The position numbers and the translations under genes are program-made. From Paenibacillus mesophilus (GTDB taxonomy: Bacteria; Bacillota; Bacilli; Paenibacillales; NBRC-103111), in NCBI RefSeq assembly GCF_005938385.1, contig NZ_VCRA01000014.1:124001-188000 (forward strand): 64,000 nt of DNA, written 5' to 3'. Under the pieces are notes generated by a model. That model searched no databases. It saw only the letters and a list, made by a program, of their open reading frames with translations, and was not told the DNA's origin. Positions 1 to 8,087 of this stretch are shown piece by piece. Position 1 is the stretch's first letter; each line of letters opens with the position of its first letter.

Positions 1-17
1 ACCGGGCGCGCCCGTGC

Positions 18-356
18 ATGGTTAATCCGGTACGCGAACTGCTTGAACTGACCGAGCAAATGGCCGGACATGCTGATCATGCGACGGTAGAGCAGTTGGA
101 GAAGTACATGAAGCGCCGGTATGAACTATTTACCTTATTGGAACTTATGGACGATAAGGAACGTCTCGATCTCATGCGAGCATTTCCCGGTCAATCACTC
201 CAAGAGTGGGATTCTATCATAGAACGAGCGATGATTCGTTTCAAGAAAGAAGCGCAAGATAAGCTTGTACGTTTTCAGCAAGCCAAGCAGCAGCGGGTAG
301 GATACGACGGTGCCGCGCTAGATACGAATAGCTTTTTCTTTGATCGGAAGAAATGA
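18..356 (+). CDS. fliT: FliT-like flagellar protein (possibly 5'-truncated)
   Basis: A 112-residue, highly charged, mostly helical protein without signal peptide or membrane segment. In Bacillus-type genomes the gene between fliS and hpf-secA is a small helical flagellar export chaperone (FliT), and the length, the helical heptad-like Leu pattern over residues 5-95 and the position just before csp-hpf-secA fit this. FliT proteins bind the filament-cap protein FliD in the cytoplasm. Only 17 bases precede the ATG, no ribosome binding site is visible in them, and the frame is open to the window edge, so the true start could lie upstream. A strong terminator follows directly. The assignment rests on context and size, not on a diagnostic motif. 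Confidence 0.55.
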   Translation: MVNPVRELLELTEQMAGHADHATVEQLEKYMKRRYELFTLLELMDDKERLDLMRAFPGQSLQEWDSIIERAMIRFKKEAQDKLVRFQQAKQQRVGYDGAALDTNSFFFDRKK

Positions 357-363
357 TCGCGTT

Positions 364-395
364 ACAAGACATGCACAGGAGGCATGTCTTGTTTC
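364..395 (+). terminator. Rho-independent terminator of the flagellar gene
   Basis: A perfect 11-bp stem (364-374 with 382-392) with a 7-base loop, followed by a short T-rich stretch, starts 8 bases after the fliT-like stop codon. Confidence 0.8.
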
Positions 396-525
396 ATTTT
401 CAGGGTTATTTTTGTATTTCACTTGCAACGATTCTCTAAATCTTGGCCGCTCCGAAGAATTGGGGGTTTTAGAGGTTCATGTCCCGATTTTCCGGTGTAA
501 CTGCGCAGAGATGGTTGAGCTAACA

Positions 526-567
526 TTGTGCACAACTGAACAACTTGCCTGTGGATAATGTGGATAA
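526..567. promoter_or_regulatory. Cluster of DnaA boxes upstream of csp
   Basis: Two back-to-back copies of TGTGGATAA (the reverse complement of the consensus DnaA box TTATCCACA) occupy 550-558 and 559-567. The palindrome TTGTGCACAA at 526-535 is one mismatch from a box on either strand. An A/T-rich stretch follows. The site lies in the roughly 410-bp gene-free region between the flagellar gene and csp; the rest of that region holds the terminator at 364-395 and the csp promoter. DnaA boxes bind the initiator DnaA; away from oriC such clusters can titrate DnaA or regulate nearby genes. Binding is inferred from sequence only. Confidence 0.6.
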
Positions 568-691
568 CCCTGTTAATAACTAATGAAAACAAGCTTTCAT
601 AATGTGAGTTTTTTGTAAATAGCCAAATTTTCTCGCAATTCGCTCAAGCAAAAAAATGGCGGATACTGGGACTTTAGATATCGCTTTCACG

Positions 692-720
692 TTGACACGA
701 AGCGGTCCGGATGGTATAGT
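692..720 (+). promoter_or_regulatory. Sigma-A promoter of csp
   Basis: TTGACA at 692-697 and TATAGT at 715-720, spaced by 17 bp, about 50 bp upstream of the csp start codon. The leader would begin near 727. Confidence 0.8.
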
Positions 721-771
721 CAGGATGTGGGCACAGCCCGCAGCTATTTGAAGATGAAGGGAATGTTTTGC

Positions 772-969
772 ATGCAAGGTAAAGTTAAATGGTTTAACGC
801 AGAGAAAGGCTATGGATTCATCGAGCGCGAAGACGGCGGAGACGTATTCGTACATTTCTCGGCAATCCAATCGGACGGCTTCAAAACCTTGGAAGAAGGC
901 CAAGCCGTAGAATTCGACATCGTGGAAGGCGCACGCGGACCGCAAGCAGCTAACGTCGTAAAGATATAA
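772..969 (+). CDS. csp: Cold-shock protein (CspA/CspB family)
   Basis: A 65-residue single cold-shock domain protein: the RNP1 motif KGYGFIE (residues 13-19) and RNP2 motif VFVHFSAI are both present, giving the five-stranded beta-barrel that binds single-stranded RNA and DNA. It acts as an RNA chaperone in the cytoplasm. The ATG at 772 is chosen because the family begins MQGKVKWF and a GAAGGGA ribosome binding site sits about 8 bases upstream; an upstream in-frame ATG at 727 coincides with the predicted transcription start and is unlikely. It is monocistronic, between its own promoter and a strong terminator. DnaA boxes lie about 200 bp upstream. Confidence 0.95.
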   Translation: MQGKVKWFNAEKGYGFIEREDGGDVFVHFSAIQSDGFKTLEEGQAVEFDIVEGARGPQAANVVKI

Positions 970-1013
970 TCAACCGGCTAACGAGCCGCGATTGAATATA
1001 TACGCTAGCAGCG

Positions 1014-1046
1014 AAGACTCCCCGGGAAACCGGGGTGTCTTTTTTG
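1014..1046 (+). terminator. Terminator of csp
   Basis: Hairpin with arms AAGAC-T-CCCCGG and CCGGGG-T-GTCTT closed by a GAAA tetraloop, then a run of T residues. Confidence 0.9.
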
Positions 1047-1139
1047 TTTGAAATTATGACGTGCCCGAACCTGCTGTTATATAGGTTTATCTTATATTTT
1101 CAGAATATACAAAACATTTTGAATTATTGTAAAGTTTTT

Positions 1140-1168
1140 TTGAAGTGGGCATTTAAATATGATATAAT
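1140..1168 (+). promoter_or_regulatory. Sigma-A promoter of hpf
   Basis: TTGAAG at 1140-1145 and perfect TATAAT at 1163-1168, 17 bp apart. Transcription from about 1175 gives a leader of about 130 bases before hpf. Confidence 0.8.
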
Positions 1169-1180
1169 GATAGTAAGAAA

Positions 1181-1302
1181 AACAGCTGAGGACGACCCCC
1201 GGAAGGGGCGGATACCACGGAGGTTTTTCCCGATAAAGCCCTTCCTCTTTCGCTCCACCTGGCGAAAGGCGAACATGCTTTATCCACATGAAAGGAGCTG
1301 TT
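1181..1302 (+). promoter_or_regulatory. Structured 5' leader of hpf, type not recognised
   Basis: The leader can fold into a closed multibranch structure. AACAGCT (1181-1187) pairs with AGCTGTT (1296-1302) and would close the whole element. Inside are a CCCC-GGAA-GGGG hairpin (1197-1208) and a CTTTCGC/GCGAAAG hairpin (1247-1253 with 1262-1268). The 3' arm of the closing stem covers the end of the hpf ribosome binding site AAAGGAG (1291-1297), so folding could limit translation. I do not match it to a riboswitch class; a raiA-type leader RNA or a protein-binding leader are possible. Based on pairing by eye. Confidence 0.4.
1280..1288. promoter_or_regulatory. DnaA box in the hpf leader
   Basis: A perfect TTATCCACA lies just before the hpf ribosome binding site, 713 bp from the tandem boxes upstream of csp and in the opposite orientation. 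A single box alone would be weak evidence; the nearby cluster makes it notable. Confidence 0.4.
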
Positions 1303-1307
1303 GGACA

Positions 1308-1862
1308 ATGAACTTTACCATTCGCGGACAAAACTTGCTGCTCACCGACGCTCTAAAAGACTATGCGGCAAAAAAGATCGGAAGGCTGGAAAGGTACTTC
1401 GAAACTGCTCCCACCTCAGATGCGATCGTCACGTTGAACGTAATTAAAAATATGCAGGCCGTAGAGGTGACGATTCCGCTGCCGGGCGTACTGCTCCGCG
1501 CCGAGGTGCGAAGCGACGATATGTACGCTTCGATCGATTTGGTAACCGAGAAGCTTGAACGTCAAATCCGCAAGCATAAGACGAAGGCCAACCGCAAATT
1601 TCGAAGAGACGGCACCCGCTCATTGTTCAGGGAATCTTATGACGGCTCCACCGCAGTACGTCACCTCGACGAGGAAGACGACGATTTGGAACTGGTGCGC
1701 ACGAAGCGCTTTAATCTAAAGCCGATGGATGTGGAAGAAGCGATCCTCCAAATGAACATGGTCGGCCATAACTTTTTCGTATTCGCCAACTCGGACTCCA
1801 AGGAAGTCAACGTAGTATATAAGAGAAACGACGGCAAATACGGCTTGATCGAACCGAATTAA
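1308..1862 (+). CDS. hpf: Long-form ribosome hibernation promoting factor HPF
   Basis: A 184-residue two-domain protein. The N-terminal domain (about residues 1-100, RaiA/YfiA-like, starting MNFTIRGQNL) binds the decoding region of the 30S subunit. The C-terminal domain (about 125-184, with VEEAILQMNMVGH and a final YGLIEPN) mediates dimerisation, forming inactive 100S ribosomes in stationary phase or stress. Length is typical of the long form in Firmicutes. The ATG at 1308 is chosen because it follows an AAAGGAG site by about 10 bases and matches the family start; a longer in-frame extension would run through the promoter. It lies just upstream of the secA region, as in Bacillus. Strong promoter, structured leader and terminator make it a separate unit. 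Confidence 0.95.
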   Translation: MNFTIRGQNLLLTDALKDYAAKKIGRLERYFETAPTSDAIVTLNVIKNMQAVEVTIPLPGVLLRAEVRSDDMYASIDLVTEKLERQIRKHKTKANRKFRRDGTRSLFRESYDGSTAVRHLDEEDDDLELVRTKRFNLKPMDVEEAILQMNMVGHNFFVFANSDSKEVNVVYKRNDGKYGLIEPN

Positions 1863-1900
1863 CACATATCTGAATCGAAGGCAACTCACATAGCATACCG

Positions 1901-1934
1901 AAAGCCCGATCCTGAAACGGATAGGGCTTTTTTA
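1901..1934 (+). terminator. Terminator of hpf
   Basis: AAAGCCC-GATCC pairs with GGAT-AGGGCTTT (1901-1912 with 1919-1930) and is followed by T residues. Confidence 0.85.
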
Positions 1935-1989
1935 CGTAGTAAGGAACTGATGCGCTTTTTTTGTAGAAAGCCGTAAGGAGGGTTCGCCA

Positions 1990-3078
1990 ATGGAGAACAA
2001 ATCGGCTAAACGAGGCGGCGGCTGGCTGTTGGGGGCGGCCGGGCTGTTTTTGCTCAGCAAAGCCAAGACGCTGCTAGCGCTGCTAAAATTCAGTAAGTTC
2101 GGCTCCGCTATTGTGAGCATGCTGGTTACGGTATGGGCCTACACGATCGTATTTCCGCTGCAGGTGGCGGTTGGCCTGGTTGCGATGATTTTCATTCATG
2201 AAATGGGGCACGTTGCGGCGGCCAAGCGTAAAGGGTTGCCGGTAAGCGCGCCTTTCTTCATTCCGTTCGTGGGGGCGCTCGTGATGATGAAGCGTCATCC
2301 TAGAGATGCGCTCACCGAAGCGTATATTGCTTATGGCGGACCCCTAATCGGGACTTTGGGCGCTACGGCTGCATTCGCTATTGGCTGGTATGGGCTTCAG
2401 ACGGGTGGCGGACCGGGCTGGTATATATGGATCGTGATCGCCAAGATCGGATTTTTCTTGAATTTGTTCAATTTGCTGCCCATGCAGCCCTTGGACGGAG
2501 GCAGAATCGCTTCGGCGATCAGCCGGTGGCTGTGGATCGTCGGCTTGATCGGCGGGGCGCTGCTTATCGTGTTTATGCAGGCTTGGATTTTAATTATTTT
2601 CTGGATATTATTCGCCTATGATTTGTATAAAAAGTATATCCGCAAAGTCAAGGTGAACCCGGTCAAACATATTCTGAACTGGGAGACACCGCTGCAGCCT
2701 CTGCTTGACCAAGGGTATTTCATTCCCGGGGAAGAGCATAGACGCGAGCTGCCCTTCACGACATCCAGCACACTGGAAGGCGTACAGCAAATTACGGTAA
2801 CGTGGGAATCGCTTGGACTTACGCATTCGGCCGATCTACCCGGCCAATCGGTCATCGATAAGGTCGAAGTGTTCCGGGTTGCGAGAAAGACCGATGAGGA
2901 GGAGCACAAGCTTGTCATAGTTGCGACGGTACTAGGCCATACTCATGAAAGCGAGACCTATTATGAGGTTCCGGCGAAAGCGCGGCTCGGGTACGGGTTC
3001 GCCTACTTCGGATTGATTGCATACATGCTGCTGATGTTGTGGGCGATCGGCACGATGGCTATCCCGGAATTGGCGTAG
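1990..3078 (+). CDS. Site-2 protease family (M50) membrane metalloprotease
   Basis: 362 residues with several hydrophobic segments. The zinc-binding motif HEMGH is at residues 70-74 inside a membrane segment, and the third-ligand motif LPMQPLDGG is at about 163-171, both diagnostic of M50 intramembrane proteases that cleave substrates within or near the membrane. The C-terminal 150 residues (about 215-335) form a soluble, charged domain, and a final hydrophobic segment lies at about 338-358. The ATG follows TAAGGAGG by 9 bases. It is more like the general zinc peptidase group than SpoIVFB or RseP (no PDZ domain). Natural substrate unknown. It lies alone between the hpf terminator and the secA promoter. 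Confidence 0.88.
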   Translation: MENKSAKRGGGWLLGAAGLFLLSKAKTLLALLKFSKFGSAIVSMLVTVWAYTIVFPLQVAVGLVAMIFIHEMGHVAAAKRKGLPVSAPFFIPFVGALVMMKRHPRDALTEAYIAYGGPLIGTLGATAAFAIGWYGLQTGGGPGWYIWIVIAKIGFFLNLFNLLPMQPLDGGRIASAISRWLWIVGLIGGALLIVFMQAWILIIFWILFAYDLYKKYIRKVKVNPVKHILNWETPLQPLLDQGYFIPGEEHRRELPFTTSSTLEGVQQITVTWESLGLTHSADLPGQSVIDKVEVFRVARKTDEEEHKLVIVATVLGHTHESETYYEVPAKARLGYGFAYFGLIAYMLLMLWAIGTMAIPELA

Positions 3079-3104
3079 GGCAATTTTCACCACCAACCCG
3101 ATTG

Positions 3105-3133
3105 TTGCGGCGACTGGCGCAAACTGTTACAAT
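3105..3133 (+). promoter_or_regulatory. Promoter of secA
   Basis: TTGCGG at 3105-3110 and TACAAT at 3128-3133 with a 17-bp spacer; a TG at 3125-3126 gives an extended -10. It lies about 95 bp before the secA start. Confidence 0.6.
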
Positions 3134-3228
3134 TTATGCAAACCGGTTTCGCGGACAAGCGGCCATATTCCATCTATCCATTGAGTTTGTTCCAAGGACG
3201 AACTACGTATAGTGAAAGGGGTTCTCGC

Positions 3229-5733
3229 ATGCTAGGACTCGTAAAAAAAATATTTGGCGATACCAATGATCGTGAAATCAAACGCCTGCTTAAGACCGTC
3301 GAAGTGATCAACGGGCTGGAGCCGGAAATGAAGCCGTTAACGGACGAACAGCTCCGGAATAAAACGGTGGAATTCAGATCAAGGCTGGAGCAAGGCGAAG
3401 AGCTGGACGATCTGCTTCCGGAAGCGTTCGCCGTTGTGCGGGAAGCTTCTTTAAGAACACTGGGCAAAAGGCATTATGACGTACAGCTGATCGGCGGCAT
3501 GGTGCTGCATGAAGGCAAAATCGCAGAGATGAGAACCGGGGAAGGCAAGACGCTCGTAGGTACGCTACCGGTCTATTTGAACGCGCTGACGGGCAAAGGC
3601 GTGCACGTCGTGACGGTCAACGAATATTTGGCCGGACGGGACAGCGCCGAGATGGGGAAAATATACGAGTTTCTCGGCATGACGGTCGGGGTTAATTTGA
3701 ACAGCTTGTCCCATCATGACAAGCAAGCCGCCTATGCTTGCGATGTGACGTACGGCACGAACAATGAGTTCGGGTTCGATTATTTGCGCGATAACATGGT
3801 GCTGTACAAAGAACAAATGGTTCAGCGGCCGCTTTATTTCTCCGTCATCGACGAAGTGGATTCGATCCTTGTCGATGAAGCGCGGACGCCCCTTATCATT
3901 TCCGGACAAGCCGCCAAGTCGACCGACTTGTACTATTCCGCCGATCGCTTCGTGAAGCGTTTGACCGTGGAAGAAGACTATGTGGTCGATATTAAAGTGC
4001 GTTCGGTCAATTTGACCGAAGCCGGGGTAGCGAAAGCGGAGAAAACGTTCGGCATCGAAAACTTGTACGACCACGCGAACGTTACGCTTAACCATCATAT
4101 TACTCAGGCTTTGAAGGCGCATGTCATTATGAAGCGAGACGTCGATTACGTCGTGCAAGAGGACGAAGTCATCATCGTCGACGAATTTACCGGACGTCTT
4201 ATGGTCGGCCGCCGTTACAGCGACGGGCTGCATCAGGCGATCGAAGCGAAAGAGCAGTTGAAGGTACAGAACGAAAGCATGACGCTCGCTACGATCACGC
4301 TCCAAAACTACTTCCGGATGTACCGCAAGCTGTCCGGTATGACCGGTACGGCGAAGACGGAGGAAGAAGAGCTCAAGAAAATTTACGGGCTCGAGGTTGT
4401 CGTTGTCCCGACCAACAGGCCGATGATTCGTAACGATGCGCCGGATGTTGTATACAAGAGCGTAAACGGCAAATTCAAAGCGGTAGTGGATCAAATCGTG
4501 GAGCGCCACAAGAACGGACAGCCGGTGCTTGTCGGTACCGTATCGATCGAAAATTCCGAGCGATTGTCCGAGATGCTGAAGAAGAAGGGCATTCAGCATA
4601 AAGTATTGAATGCGAAGCACCATGCGGAGGAAGCCGAGATTGTTTCGAGAGCCGGTCAGCACGGCGCCGTGACGATCGCTACGAACATGGCCGGACGCGG
4701 AACGGACATTGTGCTCGGAGAAAGCGTTCCGAACCTCGGCGGGCTGCATATTATAGGTACGGAGCGGCATGAAAGCCGACGGATCGACAACCAGCTTCGC
4801 GGACGCGCCGGCCGTCAAGGCGACCCGGGCTCGTCGCAGTTTTACTTGTCGATGGAAGACGAGCTGATGCGCCGATTCGGTGCGGAGAACATCATGGGCA
4901 TGATGGAGCGCATCGGGTTTGAAGAAGATCAGCCGATTGAGAGCAAGCTCATCACGAAGGCGATCGAGTCCGCACAGAGACGGGTCGAGGGCAACAACTT
5001 CGACACACGGAAAGTCGTCTTGCAATATGACGACGTCATGAACCAGCAGCGCGAAATCATTTACAAGCAGCGCCGTGAAGTTCTGGAGCATGAGAACATT
5101 AAAGAAATTACGCTTAACATGATTATGCCGGTAATCGAGCGTATCGTGAAGGCGCACACTCCTAGCGATCAAGTACCGGAGGAATGGGACTTGGCCGCGA
5201 TTGCCGATTATGCAAACACGACCTTCCTGCAGGAAGGCCAATTGACGGCTGACGAGTTGTGGGCGAAGGAAAGCGATGAAATCGTCGAGCACATCCAAAA
5301 CCTGGTGAGAGAGCTCTACGATCAGCGCGAGCAAGAGATGGGCGAAGAGACGATGCGCGAATTCGAGAAGGTGGTCGTGCTTCGTGCGGTGGACAGCAAA
5401 TGGATGGACCATATCGACGCGATGGAGCAGCTTCGCCAAGGGATCCATCTCCGCGCTTACGGGGGCACCGATCCGCTTCGCGAGTATCAGTTCGAAGGCT
5501 TCGAGATGTTCCAGGAAATGATCGAGAGCATCCAGGAGGAAGTGGCCAAGTACATTATGAAGGCCCACGTCGAATCGAATCTCGAGCGCCAAGTCGTCAT
5601 GGAAGGGCAAGCCGTCGATCCGAAGGGCGAGGCGGAGGGCAAGCAGCCGGCCAAAGCCGAGGATAAAGTCGGTCGCAACGATCCGTGTCCATGCGGAAGC
5701 GGCAAAAAATTCAAGCAGTGCCACGGTAAATAA
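3229..5733 (+). CDS. secA: Preprotein translocase ATPase SecA
   Basis: An 834-residue SecA of normal length. The motor drives secretory proteins through the SecYEG channel. Walker A MRTGEGKT is at residues 101-108, the DEVD Walker B at 208-211, followed by the second nucleotide-binding fold ([21 protein letters not shown]), helical scaffold and wing domains, and a C-terminal zinc finger with the pattern [13 protein letters not shown] that contacts SecB or ribosomes. The ATG at 3229 is chosen because it follows GAAAGGGG and matches the SecA start (MLGLVKKIF); the 31-codon upstream extension includes the promoter region. A hairpin lies in the 118-bp gap to prfB, with no clear terminator, so read-through into prfB is likely, as in Bacillus. 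Confidence 0.98.
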   Translation: MLGLVKKIFGDTNDREIKRLLKTVEVINGLEPEMKPLTDEQLRNKTVEFRSRLEQGEELDDLLPEAFAVVREASLRTLGKRHYDVQLIGGMVLHEGKIAEMRTGEGKTLVGTLPVYLNALTGKGVHVVTVNEYLAGRDSAEMGKIYEFLGMTVGVNLNSLSHHDKQAAYACDVTYGTNNEFGFDYLRDNMVLYKEQMVQRPLYFSVIDEVDSILVDEARTPLIISGQAAKSTDLYYSADRFVKRLTVEEDYVVDIKVRSVNLTEAGVAKAEKTFGIENLYDHANVTLNHHITQALKAHVIMKRDVDYVVQEDEVIIVDEFTGRLMVGRRYSDGLHQAIEAKEQLKVQNESMTLATITLQNYFRMYRKLSGMTGTAKTEEEELKKIYGLEVVVVPTNRPMIRNDAPDVVYKSVNGKFKAVVDQIVERHKNGQPVLVGTVSIENSERLSEMLKKKGIQHKVLNAKHHAEEAEIVSRAGQHGAVTIATNMAGRGTDIVLGESVPNLGGLHIIGTERHESRRIDNQLRGRAGRQGDPGSSQFYLSMEDELMRRFGAENIMGMMERIGFEEDQPIESKLITKAIESAQRRVEGNNFDTRKVVLQYDDVMNQQREIIYKQRREVLEHENIKEITLNMIMPVIERIVKAHTPSDQVPEEWDLAAIADYANTTFLQEGQLTADELWAKESDEIVEHIQNLVRELYDQREQEMGEETMREFEKVVVLRAVDSKWMDHIDAMEQLRQGIHLRAYGGTDPLREYQFEGFEMFQEMIESIQEEVAKYIMKAHVESNLERQVVMEGQAVDPKGEAEGKQPAKAEDKVGRNDPCPCGSGKKFKQCHGK

Positions 5734-5781
5734 TCGTTTGTCGCGCGCTGCCTTCAATAAACAGCAGAGCGGTACGAGGAG

Positions 5782-5802
5782 AGCCCCCTAAGCAAGGGGG
5801 CT
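5782..5802 (+). other. Intercistronic hairpin between secA and prfB
   Basis: A perfect 8-bp stem (AGCCCCCT with AGGGGGCT) and 5-base loop with no T-run after it. It could be a weak attenuator or a stabilising mRNA structure rather than a full terminator. Confidence 0.45.
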
Positions 5803-5851
5803 TCCCTATGCCGGAATAGGAAGAAAACAAACTTTAGAGGTGATCGTAATT

Positions 5852-6959
5852 ATGTTGGAAGCGGATGTAAAGCAAGATTTACGAGAAGTGGCGAAACGAA
5901 TCCAAGACCTTAGGGGGTCTCTTTGACTTAGATCTGAAGCTGGAACAAATCGGCAATTTTGAGGAGAAGATGGCTGCGCCCGATTTCTGGGACGACAACG
6001 AGAAAGCGCAGAAAGTGATCGGAGAGATGAACGCGGTCAAATCGGTCGTAGACGAGTTTCAGGGGCTTGCCTCCGCATACGATGATATCGAGGTCATGCT
6101 GGAGCTGGCCGAAGAAGAGGGCGACGAGAGCATGGCGGCGGACCTTACCGCCAGCATTCGCGAGCTGCATGCGAAGTTGCAAGGCTTCGAGCTGCAGCTG
6201 CTGCTTAACCAGCCTTACGACAAGTACGACTGCATTCTCGAGCTTCACCCCGGCGCGGGAGGCACGGAGTCCCAGGACTGGGCGGACTTGCTGCTGCGCA
6301 TGTATCGCCGCTATGCGGAGAAGCAGGGCTTCAAGGTCGAGCTGCTCGACTACTTGCCGGGTGACGAAGCCGGTGTCAAAAGCGTAACGTTGTCCATTAA
6401 AGGACACAACGCCTATGGTTACTTGAAAGCGGAGAAAGGCGTGCACCGCCTGGTCCGCATCTCGCCGTTCGATGCTTCGGGCCGAAGGCATACGTCGTTC
6501 GTATCTTGCGACGTCGTGCCGGAGATCGAGGAAGACGTGGAGATCGAAATCCGCACGGAGGATTTGAGAGTCGATACGTACCGGGCCAGCGGCGCTGGAG
6601 GTCAGCACGTCAACCGGACCGAATCGGCCGTACGGATCACTCACATTCCGAGTGGCATCGTCGTTGCATGCCAGTTGGAACGGTCTCAGATCCAAAACCG
6701 CGAACGCGCGATGAAAATGCTCAGATCGAAGCTGTACGAGAAGAAGCTGGAAGAGCAGGCCAAGCATCTGGCCGAAATTCGCGGTGAACAATCGGATATC
6801 GCATGGGGCAGCCAAATCCGTTCTTACGTGTTTCACCCTTACAGTATGGTGAAAGACCACAGGACTCAGGCGGAGACGGGCAACGTGCAGGCCGTTATGG
6901 ACGGAGATATCAATCCGTTTATCGATGCTTATCTGCGGCACCAAATTAAACCGGAATAA
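5852..6959 (+). CDS. prfB: Peptide chain release factor 2 with programmed +1 frameshift
   Basis: Release factor 2 (368 residues) hydrolyses peptidyl-tRNA at UGA and UAA codons. It is read as 5852-5923 joined to 5925-6959. A short zero-frame segment of 24 codons starts at the ATG at 5852 (ribosome binding site AGAGGTGAT) and ends at an in-frame TGA (5924-5926); the ribosome shifts +1 at CTT-TGA-C to continue. In the full protein the stop-codon reading tripeptide SPF is at about residues 204-206 and the catalytic GGQ at 249-251. The second-frame ATG at 5970 alone would lose the N-terminal helix. It follows secA as in Bacillus. This is autoregulation, not a broken gene. Confidence 0.97.
5909..5927 (+). 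promoter_or_regulatory. prfB +1 frameshift site
   Basis: The classic arrangement is present: an internal Shine-Dalgarno-like AGGGGG (5912-5917), then TCT CTT TGA C with the slippery CTT immediately before TGA. Low RF2 levels slow termination at TGA and favour the shift, so RF2 controls its own synthesis. Confidence 0.95.
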
Positions 6960-6986
6960 GCTTCATAATTATTCGGGGGAACGTTT

Positions 6987-7013
6987 ATCCTACACAGTGT
7001 GTAGGATTTTTTT
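6987..7013 (+). terminator. Terminator of secA-prfB
   Basis: Perfect 9-bp stem (ATCCTACAC with GTGTAGGAT) with a 3-base loop and a 7-base T-run. Confidence 0.92.
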
Positions 7014-7054
7014 CCTTCATAAAGTCCGAGTAGACTGAAACGAGGAGGGCGTCG

Positions 7055-7924
7055 ATGCGCCGCAAACATCCCGCCATACGGATCGGAAGTCCGCTGCATC
7101 AGGTGATCGAATACGGCTTGCTGCTGGCAGGCTGCCTGACTATAGCGCTCAGCTTCAATTTTTTTCTGAATCCGAATCAAATCGCCTCCGGTGGAGTGGC
7201 CGGCATATCCACTATTATACAGCAGTTGTTCGGCATCGAGCCCGCCGTCATGCAATGGGTGCTCAATATCCCGCTGTTTATTTTGGGCATGCTTTTTCTG
7301 GGCGGACAGTTCGGGTTGAAGACGGCGGTCGCCTCCGTCGTGCTGCCTTTATTCGTGCTGCTGACCCGCGACCTCGGACCGCTCACGACGAACGCGCTGC
7401 TCGCTACCATCTATGGAGGCATCGGGATCGGGGCCGGGCTAGGTATCGTGTTTCGCGGCAGGGGCTCGACCGGCGGGCTGGACTCGGCCGCCCAGCTTAT
7501 TCATAAATGGACCGGGCTTGGTTACGGATTAGCCGTAGCCTTGCTCGATGGGGCGGTTATTTTGGCTGCGGGGGTTGTCTTCTCGCCGGAAAAAGCGCTT
7601 TACGCGCTGATCGGACTATTCGTGACGACGAAGACAATCGATATCGTGCAGATCGGATTCCGATACTCTAAGGTTGCGTTCATTATGACCAAGGAAATGG
7701 AGCCCATCCGCGACGCGATCTTGTTCGAGCTTGATCGGGGCTTGACTTTGCTGGACGGCCGGGGCGGTTATACGGGGGAAGACCGACCGACACTGATGGT
7801 GGTCGTCAGCCAAACGGAGGTGACCCGGCTGAAGACGATCGTCAGGTCGGTCGATCCGAATGCTTTTGTCATATTAACCGATGCAAACGAAGTGTTGGGG
7901 GAAGGGTTCAAGCTGCACGGCTGA
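7055..7924 (+). CDS. YitT family membrane protein (DUF161 + DUF2179)
   Basis: 289 residues: five or six hydrophobic segments between about residues 20 and 200 (YitT/DUF161 domain), then a soluble ferredoxin-like DUF2179 domain (about 215-280) containing the typical RGGYTGEDRPTLMVVV stretch. The family sits in the cytoplasmic membrane and is very common, with many paralogues, in Bacilli; the transported substrate, if any, is unknown. The ATG follows GAGGAGGG by about 6 bases. Flanked by the prfB terminator and by the argC promoter, it appears monocistronic. No clear promoter was identified. Confidence 0.88.
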   Translation: MRRKHPAIRIGSPLHQVIEYGLLLAGCLTIALSFNFFLNPNQIASGGVAGISTIIQQLFGIEPAVMQWVLNIPLFILGMLFLGGQFGLKTAVASVVLPLFVLLTRDLGPLTTNALLATIYGGIGIGAGLGIVFRGRGSTGGLDSAAQLIHKWTGLGYGLAVALLDGAVILAAGVVFSPEKALYALIGLFVTTKTIDIVQIGFRYSKVAFIMTKEMEPIRDAILFELDRGLTLLDGRGGYTGEDRPTLMVVVSQTEVTRLKTIVRSVDPNAFVILTDANEVLGEGFKLHG

Positions 7925-7993
7925 GCTTGTAAAACCTATTGCAGTCGTGGACAATATTCCGTATGATCGATGAAGGGCTTTTAAAAAAAGAGA

Positions 7994-8022
7994 TTGAATT
8001 ATTATTCTCTTGAATGTATAAT
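7994..8022 (+). promoter_or_regulatory. arg operon promoter with ARG-box-like operator
   Basis: TTGAAT (7994-7999) and TATAAT (8017-8022) are spaced by 17 bp. Overlapping the -35, TGAAT-TATT-ATTCT (7995-8008) matches 13 of 14 bases of the ArgR/AhrC operator core TGAAT-N4-ATTCA. A second, weaker TGAAT half-site overlaps the -10 (8011-8015). Binding of the arginine repressor here would block RNA polymerase when arginine is plentiful. No argR gene lies in the window. Confidence 0.7.
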
Positions 8023-8087
8023 GATGCATATGTTTCAAGGGACGGCATCATAGGAAGAGCAAAGTTTCATCATGGGGAGGGTTTGCC

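Noticed and set aside
340-558. Short plus-strand frame between fliT and csp
   Set aside because: It covers the terminator and ends within the DnaA boxes, with no ribosome binding site.
3565-5757. Long minus-strand open frame of about 730 codons opposite secA
   Set aside because: It lies wholly over secA, has no ribosome binding site or recognisable motif, and its composition is that of the reverse of a GC-rich gene.
5928-6944. prfB as a frameshifted pseudogene, or the minus-strand frame there as a gene
   Set aside because: The in-frame TGA is the known programmed shift site, and the minus frame has no family features.
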